The position numbers and the translations under genes are program-made. A stretch of DNA of 32,534 bases from Bacteroidales bacterium. GTDB taxonomy: Bacteria; Bacteroidota; Bacteroidia; Bacteroidales; Bacteroidaceae. The stretch is from contig JALFUO010000053.1 in NCBI GenBank assembly GCA_022784065.1, positions 1 through 32,534 of the forward strand. Direction: 5' to 3'. Position 1 is the stretch's first letter; the number at the start of each line of letters is the position of its first letter. Positions 1 through 6,769 of this stretch are shown one piece after another. The notes under the pieces were generated by a model. The model had not been told where the DNA came from and did not search any database. It saw only the letters and a list, made by a program, of their open reading frames with translations.

Positions 1-63
1 TTGCCGATTGTCTAAACGAGAGTTTAGGCTTCAAAAGCTGACATTCCTTTCGGATATGCCATA

Positions 64-110
64 GTAGGAAAGAGGTTGTCTGAACTCGTTTCAGCCAACG
101 CCTTTCCTAC
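64..110. other. Long nested hairpin near window start
   Basis: GTAGGAAAG (64-72) pairs perfectly with CTTTCCTAC (102-110). Inside it GTTG (75-78) pairs with CAAC (96-99), and CTGAA pairs with TTCAG around a five-base loop. The layered stem looks like part of a structured RNA or a recombination/termination structure belonging to a feature left of the window. No coding gene is convincing in 1-190. Identity unknown. Confidence 0.4.
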
Positions 111-190
111 ATGAAAACTCACTTTTACGGAAGAACAGTAATGAACAGGTCAAGAAATCACGTTGAAAACAAAGAAAAACGAGCAATTCC

Positions 191-221
191 TTGGCGTACC
201 CGAATAAAAAGTGTACCTTTG
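191..221 (+). promoter_or_regulatory. Putative Bacteroidales promoter with no clear gene
   Basis: TACCTTTG at 214-221 matches the Bacteroidetes -7 box TAnnTTTG, with TTGG at 191-194 placed 19 nt upstream. No good ORF follows; the 61-codon frame that spans it includes the promoter itself. It may drive a short non-coding RNA (next entry). Confidence 0.4.
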
Positions 222-225
222 CAAA

Positions 226-347
226 TAGAGTTGTGAGGCGAAGTAAATCACAGAATATCAGTGCACTTGCACTTTCGCTAAATCGTTACCATAAATCCGC
301 AACTCCTCCATTCTATTCTGATATTCAATCAGATACACGTTTTTTGA
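226..347 (+). ncRNA. Candidate small RNA (weak)
   Basis: Downstream of the orphan promoter, GAATATCAG (253-261) is the exact reverse complement of CTGATATTC (318-326). A small GTGCA/TGCAC hairpin lies between them (about 261-272). A short CTGAT/ATCAG stem at 318-332 is followed by a T-run at about 340-345 that could end a transcript of roughly 120 nt. This is an inference from the promoter and base pairing only; no known RNA family was recognised. Confidence 0.2.
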
Positions 348-360
348 TTATCCTATGCAA

Positions 361-563
361 AGATAGTGCAAGGTGAGTGCAATTTTCGTGCAAGCGAGCG
401 CAGAGCCGAACTTGTTCGGGCTATGCCGAGCGCAGCCGAAAATCTCAAAGCAAATTTTCGTGCAAGCGAGTGCAATAGAGCTTGCTCATATTGCCGAGCG
501 TAGCCGAAAATGTCAAGAAATAAAGCTTGCTTTAATTGCCGAGCCGCAGCCTATCTTATGCAA
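361..563. repeat. Tandem array of hairpin repeats (GCAAGCGAGCGCA family)
   Basis: Three related units follow one another. Two begin with the same 18 bases at 381-398 and 453-470 (72-bp period), and each has a left arm like GTGCAAGCGAGYGCA, a variable hairpin (for example CCGAAC/GTTCGG) and a right arm like GCCGAGCGCAGCC. The array starts at GATAGTGCAAGG and ends at GCCTATCTTATGCAAAG, so GATAG and CTATC form the outer inverted ends. Related copies lie at 10281-10409, 19796-19856 and 22578-22645. ORFs read through it are not genes. Confidence 0.7.
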
Positions 564-585
564 AGGTAAAGAAAATAAAGCAATG
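546..585. repeat. Left 40-bp direct repeat bounding the satD cassette
   Basis: The 40 bases starting GCAGCCTATCTT and ending ATAAAGCAATG recur at 2231-2270 with a single difference (A at 558 versus G at 2243). No other copy with the GGTAAAGAAAATAAAG segment was seen in the window. The pair bounds 586-2230, which holds the SatD/DUF3307 genes. Confidence 0.85.
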
Positions 586-714
586 TGCCGTGTTTTCACG
601 CTACCGGCTATGTTTTTTGTGGGGCGCATCAGGCAGTCATTTCCGCTCTGGGCGCAAAGGTAACTCCGGGATTTGACACGAAACTAAAAATGGTGGATTA
701 TTTATTATCAACTA

Positions 715-779
715 TTTTTGGTTGATTTTGAAGAATCAATCGTTTTTGGTTGATTATTGGAATAATCGTTGTACCTTTG
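715..779 (+). promoter_or_regulatory. Promoter with two dyad operator-like repeats upstream of satD-like gene
   Basis: TACCTTTG (772-779) is a good -7 box. TTG at 750-752 lies 19 nt upstream as a -33 element. Two imperfect direct repeats starting TTTTTGGTTGATT occur at 715-742 and 743-768. Each carries an inverted repeat: TTGATT/AATCAA around a six-base centre (722-739) and GATTATT-GG-AATAATC (752-767). The second overlaps the -33 region, the usual place for repressor binding. The downstream protein has a C-terminal HTH and could bind here (inference). Confidence 0.55.
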
Positions 780-804
780 TAGGCGATTGTAACTGGCAAA
801 GAAT

Positions 805-1449
805 ATGGATAAGATAAAAGGGGTTATAACAGGAGATATTATAGAGTCTTCTGCCATACAGATAAAATATCGGGACTTCTTGCTGAAGTCCATCCGGGAG
901 ATAGCCGATGAACTGTCTGTAATTGAACCGCTAAGGATAGAAATGTTCAGGGGCGACAGTTTCCAGGCGGTTATCGACAGTCCGGAAAATGCGATGAAGA
1001 TTGCGGTCCTATTGCGTGCCGGGTTGAAGGGGCATACGCCAAAGGAGTGTAAAAAGCCGTGGGATGCCCGTCTTTCCATAGGGGTGGGAACAATATCGTA
1101 CCATGCGGACAATACCGTGCTTTCAGACGGGGAAGCATTCCAATACTCGGGAAGGGAACTTGACGAAATGGGCAAGCGACGTCTTGTAGTTAAAACGAGA
1201 TGGGCGGATGTGAATGAAGAGTTGCTGGTCAGTGGGGCATTTGCAGATGAGGTTGTTTCTTCATGGAGTGTTCCGCAATCGCAGGCTGCTTATCAGGCAT
1301 TGTTATATAATATTTCCCAAAAAGAGATTGCGAAAAAATTCCAAAAGTCTGCACAGAACATAAGCAAGCTGTTGGGTGCGGCAAAAGTGAACCTTGTCCA
1401 GATGTATATCGACAGATACCATAAATTGATTTCAAACTTGATAAAATAA
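805..1449 (+). CDS. SatD family protein, cyclase-like N-terminus with C-terminal HTH
   Basis: A 214-residue protein. I recognise the SatD family (named after a gene of the Streptococcus mutans acid-tolerance sat operon; biochemical function unknown). The order of motifs resembles class III nucleotidyl cyclase/GGDEF palm folds: Asp11 in ITGDII, Asp51 in RGDSFQAVI, SIGVG at 91-95 and a GEAFQYSGREL stretch at 109-119. Two aspartates sit where metal ligands would be expected. Residues about 165-205 (SQKEIAKKFQKSAQNISKLL) look like a helix-turn-helix. No signal peptide or membrane segment is visible, so it is cytosolic. The start is ATG 805, 25 nt after the -7 box. It sits five nt before the DUF3307 gene, so the two are cotranscribed. 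Base composition is AT-richer than the flanking chromosome. The cyclase resemblance is my reading and is unproven. Confidence 0.75.
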   Translation: MDKIKGVITGDIIESSAIQIKYRDFLLKSIREIADELSVIEPLRIEMFRGDSFQAVIDSPENAMKIAVLLRAGLKGHTPKECKKPWDARLSIGVGTISYHADNTVLSDGEAFQYSGRELDEMGKRRLVVKTRWADVNEELLVSGAFADEVVSSWSVPQSQAAYQALLYNISQKEIAKKFQKSAQNISKLLGAAKVNLVQMYIDRYHKLISNLIK

Positions 1450-1454
1450 AAACG

Positions 1455-2171
1455 ATGGTTATATTGCTGAGGCTTTTATTTGCTCATATCCTTTCCGACT
1501 TCTTCTTTCAGAGCGACAAAATATGTGAGGGAAAACAGGGCCAGACAAATAGGAAGCACGTTTACCAACTGCTACATAGCTTCATCCATGCTTCTATGGC
1601 ATATCTATTTGTCGGGGACTGGAGCAACTGGATTATCCCGTCGGTTATTTTCATATCCCACTTACTGATGGATTACGTAAAGGTCGAGTACATGAAGAAG
1701 AATGCCGCTTCGTTCCTCATAGACCAGTTTGTCCATATAATCGTCATCGTTGTCTTATGGTTATCACTATCTGACCATGGCGAGAATTTCTGCCAAGAGC
1801 TTTTCAGTACAGAATGGAACAGCCTGAACATCTGGGCGGTTGTCATTGCTTACTTACTGGTGCTAAAACCTACGTCCGTATTTTTGAACCTCTTCATAAA
1901 AAGATGGTCACCTTCGGGAACAGCTGGGAAAAGCCTACCGAATGCCGGAAAATGGATCGGGTATTTTGAACGTATCCTTATATTGACCTTAATTTTGACT
2001 GGTAATGCCGAAGGCATAGGATTCTTATTGGCGGCAAAATCTATTTTCCGTTTTGGGGAATTAAACAAGGCACAAGAAATTAAAACTACGGAATACGTGC
2101 TGATAGGTACATTCGCAAGTTTTACAATAGCGATTCTTATAGGCTTTGGAGTAGTACAGATTATAAATTAG
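1455..2171 (+). CDS. DUF3307 family integral membrane protein
   Basis: 238 residues with about six hydrophobic segments, starting directly in a membrane helix (MVILLRLLFAHILSDFFFQ). It fits DUF3307, a family without known function. His and Asp residues recur at membrane edges: HILSD (11-15), LLHSFIH, SHLLMDYVK, DQFVHI. This pattern recalls metal-dependent membrane hydrolases of the YdjM type, but that is inference. It follows the SatD-like gene by five bases and precedes a strong terminator, so the two make a self-contained operon. A cytosolic cyclase-like protein paired with a multi-pass membrane protein suggests a sensor/effector or signal/membrane-effector pair. Composition is AT-rich like its partner. 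Confidence 0.75.
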   Translation: MVILLRLLFAHILSDFFFQSDKICEGKQGQTNRKHVYQLLHSFIHASMAYLFVGDWSNWIIPSVIFISHLLMDYVKVEYMKKNAASFLIDQFVHIIVIVVLWLSLSDHGENFCQELFSTEWNSLNIWAVVIAYLLVLKPTSVFLNLFIKRWSPSGTAGKSLPNAGKWIGYFERILILTLILTGNAEGIGFLLAAKSIFRFGELNKAQEIKTTEYVLIGTFASFTIAILIGFGVVQIIN

Positions 2172-2178
2172 GATAAAT

Positions 2179-2230
2179 CAATCGGGCAAGAACTTTATAA
2201 GGATAGAGTTTTTGCCCGATTGTTTTTTTT
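2179..2230 (+). terminator. Rho-independent terminator of satD-DUF3307 operon
   Basis: CAATCGGGCAA (2179-2189) pairs perfectly with TTGCCCGATTG (2212-2222), followed by eight T residues (2223-2230). The right-hand 40-bp direct repeat begins at the very next base. Confidence 0.9.
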
Positions 2231-2270
2231 GCAGCCTATCTTGTGCAAAGGTAAAGAAAATAAAGCAATG
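2231..2270. repeat. Right 40-bp direct repeat bounding the satD cassette
   Basis: 39 of 40 bases match 546-585, in the same orientation. It abuts the terminator T-tract on its left and the lysS promoter region on its right. Confidence 0.85.
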
Positions 2271-2318
2271 CTCGTCCGCTTTCGCACTATCATATAGGAT
2301 AATTGCAAATGTTTTTCG

Positions 2319-2326
2319 TAACTTTG
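2319..2326 (+). promoter_or_regulatory. lysS promoter -7 box
   Basis: TAACTTTG matches the Bacteroidetes -7 consensus TAnnTTTG and lies 30 nt before the lysS ATG. No convincing TTTG -33 element is visible at the usual distance. Confidence 0.55.
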
Positions 2327-2355
2327 CGCCATTAAACTATATATTTTTTACCCCA

Positions 2356-4074
2356 ATGAATATCTTAGAACTCAGCGAGCAGGAAATACTCCGCCGCAAC
2401 TCCCTCGAAGAACTCAGGAATATGGGCATCAACCCCTACCCTGCCGACGAATATCCCGTTAATGCCTACGCCGAAGAAATCAAGGCCTCGTTCAACGACG
2501 ACGCCGAACCGCGCGAGGTGTGCATCGCCGGGCGACTGATGGGCCGCCGCGTGATGGGTAAGGCAAGCTTTGCTGAACTGCTCGACTCCACAGGGCGCAT
2601 CCAGGTGTACATCACCCGCGACGACATCTGCCCCGAGGAGGACAAGACATTATATAATAATGTATTCAAAAAACTGCTCGACCTCGGTGACTTCGTTGGC
2701 GTGAAAGGTTTCGTGTTCCGCACGCAAACGGGCGAGATTTCCGTACACGCACGCTCCATCACCCTCCTGGCCAAGAGCCTCAAGCCGCTCCCCGTGGTGA
2801 AGGAAAAGGACGGCGTAACGTACGACGCCTTCGACGACCCCGAACTGCGCTACCGCCAGCGCTACGTGGACCTCATCGTGAACCCCGACGTGAAGCAGAC
2901 GTTCCTCAAGCGCGCCACGGTGGTCAAGACGCTCCGCGCCGCGCTCGACGAAGCGGGCTATACGGAGGTGGAAACGCCTATCCTGCAACCCATACCCGGC
3001 GGCGCCAGCGCACGCCCCTTCATCACGCACCACAACTCGCTCGACGTGGATCTGTATCTGCGCATCGCAACGGAACTTTACCTGAAACGCCTCATCGTGG
3101 GCGGTTTCGAGGGCGTGTACGAAATCGGAAAGAACTTCCGCAACGAGGGCATGGACCGCAACCACAACCCCGAGTTCACCTGCATGGAACTCTACGTGCA
3201 GTATAAGGACTACAACTGGATGATGAGTTTTACCGAGCAACTGCTCGAGCGCATCTGCATCGCCGTGAACGGCAAGCCCGAGACGGAAATCGACGGCAAG
3301 GTGATCAGCTTCAAAGCGCCCTTCCGCCGCCTGCCTATCCTCGAAGCCATCAAGGAAAAGACGGGCTACGACCTCAACGGAAAGACAGAGGAGGAAATTC
3401 GCGCGGTGTGCAAGGCGCTCAATATGGAAATCGACGACACCATGGGCAAGGGCAAACTCATCGACGAAATCTTCGGCGAGTTCTGCGAAGGCACGTACAT
3501 TCAGCCTACCTTTATCACGGACTACCCCATCGAGATGTCGCCGCTCACAAAGAAGCACCGCTCCAACCCCGCCCTCACCGAGCGTTTCGAACTGATGGTG
3601 AACGGAAAGGAACTGGCCAACGCCTACTCCGAACTGAACGACCCGATTGACCAGGAGGAACGCTTCCAAGACCAGCTTCGCCTCTCTGAAAAGGGTGACG
3701 ACGAAGCCATGTTCATCGACCAAGACTTCCTCCGCGCCCTGCAATATGGCATGCCGCCCACATCGGGCATCGGCATCGGCATCGACCGCCTCGTGATGCT
3801 TATGACGGGACAGACGCAAATACAGGAAGTGCTCTTCTTCCCGCAGATGCGCCCTGAAAAGAAAGCGCCGCGCGACAACGCAGCCGCTTACACGGCCGTG
3901 GGCATCAGCGAGGAACTCGTGCCCGTGCTGCAAAAGGTGGGCTACTACCTCGTTTCCGACCTCAAAGACGTGAACCCGCAGCGCATACAGCAGCAAATCG
4001 GCGAAGTGATCAAGAAATACAAACTCGACATCGCCAAACCCTCCGTGCAGGACATCGAGGGCTGGAATGTGTAA
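2356..4074 (+). CDS. lysS: Lysine--tRNA ligase (class II LysRS)
   Basis: Charges tRNA-Lys with lysine using ATP, in the cytosol. 572 residues. An N-terminal OB-fold anticodon-binding domain (about 60-170, with GRLMGRRVMGKASFAELLD) precedes the class II catalytic core. Motif 2 is FRNEGMDRNHNPEFT and motif 3 is GIGIGIDRLVMLM. After the usual LysRS end (FFPQMRPEK) there is a roughly 70-residue extension (VGISEELVPVLQKVGYYLVSDL onward) that looks helical, like a helix-hairpin-helix repeat, as in other Bacteroidetes LysRS. The ATG at 2356 is chosen because the family N-terminus (MNILELSEQEILRRNSLEEL) starts there and the -7 box lies just upstream; the same frame is open further upstream. gpsA follows on the same strand. 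Confidence 0.97.
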   Translation: MNILELSEQEILRRNSLEELRNMGINPYPADEYPVNAYAEEIKASFNDDAEPREVCIAGRLMGRRVMGKASFAELLDSTGRIQVYITRDDICPEEDKTLYNNVFKKLLDLGDFVGVKGFVFRTQTGEISVHARSITLLAKSLKPLPVVKEKDGVTYDAFDDPELRYRQRYVDLIVNPDVKQTFLKRATVVKTLRAALDEAGYTEVETPILQPIPGGASARPFITHHNSLDVDLYLRIATELYLKRLIVGGFEGVYEIGKNFRNEGMDRNHNPEFTCMELYVQYKDYNWMMSFTEQLLERICIAVNGKPETEIDGKVISFKAPFRRLPILEAIKEKTGYDLNGKTEEEIRAVCKALNMEIDDTMGKGKLIDEIFGEFCEGTYIQPTFITDYPIEMSPLTKKHRSNPALTERFELMVNGKELANAYSELNDPIDQEERFQDQLRLSEKGDDEAMFIDQDFLRALQYGMPPTSGIGIGIDRLVMLMTGQTQIQEVLFFPQMRPEKKAPRDNAAAYTAVGISEELVPVLQKVGYYLVSDLKDVNPQRIQQQIGEVIKKYKLDIAKPSVQDIEGWNV

Positions 4075-4109
4075 AATATCAACAACGCCTTAGTTGAATC
4101 TCAGACCTC

Positions 4110-4218
4110 ACGAGTAGGGGCGTTTTGCAAAACGCCCGGAAATCATGCAAATGAATGCCTAATTGATTTGTGCCATGCGGCGCACCCGGGGGGGTTTTGG
4201 AAAAACGCCCCTACTCGT
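4110..4218. repeat. 109-bp element with 17-bp perfect terminal inverted repeats
   Basis: ACGAGTAGGGGCGTTTT (4110-4126) is the exact reverse complement of AAAACGCCCCTACTCGT (4202-4218). It looks like two dispersed GTAGGGGCGTTTT palindromes in inverted orientation enclosing about 75 bp. It fills most of the lysS-gpsA gap. Other members lie at 14696, 16904, 25003 and 26785. Confidence 0.7.
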
Positions 4219-4246
4219 TTCAACCAACACGTAAATTATCATTTTC

Positions 4247-5239
4247 GTGAACAACGGGAAAATTGCCATAATGGGCGGCGGCAGTTGGGCTACGGCCATT
4301 GCCAAAATCGTGCTCGAAAAGGCCGACCATATCTATTGGTATATGCGCAAGCAGGAAACTATTGACAATTTCCGACGCTTGGAGCATAACCCCTCATACC
4401 TTACGAGCGTACACTTCGACGTGTCGCGCATCACATTCTCGGCAGACATCAACGAGGTGGTGCGCACCTGCGACACGCTGATTTTCGTGACCCCATCGCC
4501 CTACCTCAAAAACCATTTGAAGAAACTCAAAGTGAGGCTCACGGATAAGTTTGTCGTCACCGCCATCAAGGGCATCGTGCCCGACGAGAACCTCGTGTGC
4601 TCGGAGTTTTTCAGGCAAATCTACAACGTGCCCGACGAAAACCTCGCCGTGCTCGGCGGCCCGAGCCACGCAGAAGAAGTGGCACTCGGACGACTCACGT
4701 ATCTCACCGTGGGCTGCACCGACACCGATAAGGCCGCACGCTTTGCCGAACTCATCGCCTCAAGCTACGTCAAGACGAAGACCAACTCCGACGTGATTGG
4801 CATAGAATACGCCTCCGTGCTCAAAAACGTGTACGCCATTGCCGCCGGCATCTGCAACGGCCTGAAATACGGCGACAACTTCCAGAGCGTGCTTATGGCC
4901 AACGCCGTGCAGGAGATGAACCGCTTCCTCTGCGCCGTCTATCCCATACCGCGCAACGTGTACGACTCCGTATATCTCGGCGACCTGCTCGTGACGGGCT
5001 ACTCCAACTTCTCGCGCAACCGCGTGTTCGGCACGATGATTGGCAAGGGCTATTCCGTGAAGTCGGCGCAAATCGAAATGGAGATGATTGCCGAGGGCTA
5101 TTACGGCACGAAGTGCATGAAGGACATCAACCGCCTCTACCACGTGAACATGCCTATCCTCGACGCCGTATACAATATTCTCTACGAACGCATCTCGCCC
5201 GCAATCGAAATCAAATTGCTCACAGATTCTTTCAGATAA
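4247..5239 (+). CDS. gpsA: Glycerol-3-phosphate dehydrogenase [NAD(P)+]
   Basis: Reduces dihydroxyacetone phosphate to sn-glycerol 3-phosphate for phospholipid synthesis, in the cytosol. 330 residues, normal for GpsA. The N-terminal Rossmann loop is IMGGGSWATAIAKI (about 8-21). Further family landmarks are VVTAIKGI with the conserved Lys, GGPSHAEEVALGR, and the helical-domain signature LKNVYAIAAGICNGLKYGDN. The start is GTG at 4247: the next ATG (4271) would cut off the first beta strand of the nucleotide-binding fold. It lies downstream of lysS, separated by a repeat element, and a terminator follows. The lysS-gpsA adjacency is common in Bacteroidales. Confidence 0.96.
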   Translation: MNNGKIAIMGGGSWATAIAKIVLEKADHIYWYMRKQETIDNFRRLEHNPSYLTSVHFDVSRITFSADINEVVRTCDTLIFVTPSPYLKNHLKKLKVRLTDKFVVTAIKGIVPDENLVCSEFFRQIYNVPDENLAVLGGPSHAEEVALGRLTYLTVGCTDTDKAARFAELIASSYVKTKTNSDVIGIEYASVLKNVYAIAAGICNGLKYGDNFQSVLMANAVQEMNRFLCAVYPIPRNVYDSVYLGDLLVTGYSNFSRNRVFGTMIGKGYSVKSAQIEMEMIAEGYYGTKCMKDINRLYHVNMPILDAVYNILYERISPAIEIKLLTDSFR

Positions 5240-5256
5240 AACGGCACAACGCTTAC

Positions 5257-5306
5257 GGGCCGTATGGCGGCATCGCTTTTAAGGCACTGCGCCATACGCC
5301 CTTTTT
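5257..5306 (+). terminator. Terminator after gpsA
   Basis: GGGC (5257-5260) plus GTATGGCG (5262-5269) pairs with CGCCATACGCCC (5290-5301), with one bulged C, and is followed by TTTTT (5302-5306). It shows that the frame of the next gene is not translated before ATG 5324. Confidence 0.8.
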
Positions 5307-5323
5307 GTATCTCTTTCTCGCCG

Positions 5324-6763
5324 ATGCTTTTCAATTCCTTTGAATTTTGCCTCTTTCTGCCCGTGACGTTCGCGCTCTACTGGCTGCTCCGGCGCTGGCG
5401 GCAATGGCAAAACGCCTTTCTGCTGGCAGCCAGCTACGCCTTCTACGCGATGTGGGACGTGCGCTTCCTCTGGCTCATTGCCGGCGTGTCGCTCACGGCG
5501 TGGCTGAGCGGCATGGGCATCGCCCGCTTCGGGAAAGGCAGCCGCAGGGCAAAGGGCATCGTGGCGGCGCAGGCGGCGGTGAGCCTCGGCCTGTTGTTTG
5601 CCTTCAAATATTTCAACTTTTTCGTAGATTCATTCATCAGCCTTTCCGCGTGGCTGGGCTTTTCAGCCTATCGCCCGCTCTGGCAGGCGGCGTTGCCCGT
5701 GGGCATCAGTTTCAACACGTTCCAAGCCTTGGCATACGTGATCGACGTGTATCGCGGCGAGGTAAAGGCGTGCCGCAACGCCCTCACGTTTTTCACCTTC
5801 ATCGCTTTCTTCCCGCAGCTGGTGGCAGGCCCTATCGAGCGCGCTGCACGGCTGCTGCCCTACTTCGACCGCCCGCGCCGCTTCGACTACGCCTCGGCCA
5901 CCGACGGCCTACGCCTGATGCTCTGGGGCATGGTGAAGAAAACCGTGGTGGCAGACAACTGCGCCGCCATCGTCAATGCCATCTACGCTAACCCGCAGGC
6001 CGACGGCACCGACCTCTGGGTGGCAACCATCTTCTTCGCCATTCAGATTTACGGCGACTTCTCGGGCTACTCCGATATCGCCGTGGGCTGCGGCAGGCTC
6101 TTCGGCATTCCCCTGATGCAAAACTTCCGCCTGCCCTACTTCTCGCGCAGCATCGCCGAGTTTTGGCGGCGATGGCACATATCGCTGATGTCGTGGTTTC
6201 GCGACTACATCTATATCCCCCTCGGCGGCTCGCGCCACGGGCGGCTGCGCACCATGGGCAACACGTTCATCGTGTTCCTGCTGAGCGGCCTGTGGCACGG
6301 GGCGAACTTCACCTTCGTGCTTTGGGGCGCATATCATGCCTGCCTCTTCCTGCCGCGCATTTTCCTCAAAAAGCGCACGCCGCGCAGCAGCGACACCGTG
6401 GCCGCCGACAGGCTGCTGCCCACGCTCAAAGAGGCGTGGCAGATGGGGCGCACCTTTGTGCTGGTGTGCCTCGGCTGGGTGCTATTTCGCTCGGAGGGCG
6501 TAAGTTCCGCCTGCCTGCGCCTGCAACGCATGTTCACCGACCTGCACTGGCACGTGCCCTACTGCGGCCGCCTGCCGCTCTTGCTACCCGCCTGCCTCTT
6601 GCTCGCAGAATGGTTCACGCGGCGCAGGGAACACCCGCTCGACTTGCCCGCACGCGGACCTTGGCGCAGCCGCGCCGTGCGCTACGCCATTTACTACGCC
6701 CTCATCCTTTGCGTGCTGCAATGGGGCGGCACGCCGGTGGAATTTATCTATTTCCAATTCTAA
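5324..6763 (+). CDS. MBOAT family O-acyltransferase (AlgI-like), copy 1
   Basis: A multi-pass membrane acyltransferase expected to pass acetyl groups across the inner membrane to an extracytoplasmic acceptor, as AlgI, PatA and DltB do. 479 residues with many hydrophobic helices. The family signatures FWRRWHISLMSWFRDYIYIP (His285) and GLWHGANFTF (His325, the expected catalytic histidine) are intact. The start ATG 5324 (MLFNSFEFCLFLP) is chosen because an earlier in-frame ATG lies inside the gpsA terminator. An SGNH protein follows after six bases, so the two are cotranscribed; MBOAT plus SGNH is the usual pairing for polysaccharide O-acetylation. The acceptor polymer cannot be told from the sequence. 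A second MBOAT lies at 10446. Confidence 0.93.
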   Translation: MLFNSFEFCLFLPVTFALYWLLRRWRQWQNAFLLAASYAFYAMWDVRFLWLIAGVSLTAWLSGMGIARFGKGSRRAKGIVAAQAAVSLGLLFAFKYFNFFVDSFISLSAWLGFSAYRPLWQAALPVGISFNTFQALAYVIDVYRGEVKACRNALTFFTFIAFFPQLVAGPIERAARLLPYFDRPRRFDYASATDGLRLMLWGMVKKTVVADNCAAIVNAIYANPQADGTDLWVATIFFAIQIYGDFSGYSDIAVGCGRLFGIPLMQNFRLPYFSRSIAEFWRRWHISLMSWFRDYIYIPLGGSRHGRLRTMGNTFIVFLLSGLWHGANFTFVLWGAYHACLFLPRIFLKKRTPRSSDTVAADRLLPTLKEAWQMGRTFVLVCLGWVLFRSEGVSSACLRLQRMFTDLHWHVPYCGRLPLLLPACLLLAEWFTRRREHPLDLPARGPWRSRAVRYAIYYALILCVLQWGGTPVEFIYFQF

Positions 6764-6769
6764 ACATCG

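Noticed and set aside
361-563. Tandem repeats resembling a short CRISPR array
   Set aside because: Units are imperfect palindromes with variable loops and no unique equal-length spacers; no cas genes are in the window.
191-663. Two open frames of 61 and 96 codons at the left end
   Set aside because: The first contains its own promoter box, and the second is read entirely through hairpin repeats; neither looks like a protein family.
2650-3996. 448-codon open frame on the minus strand inside lysS
   Set aside because: Shadow of the GC-rich lysS codon pattern; low-complexity His/Val/Ala-rich translation and no family resemblance. Similar long shadows occur opposite proS, rny, the sialidase gene and the SGNH/MBOAT genes.
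5264-5323. Earlier ATG for the first MBOAT
   Set aside because: It lies inside the gpsA terminator hairpin and would add non-family residues before MLFNSFEF.
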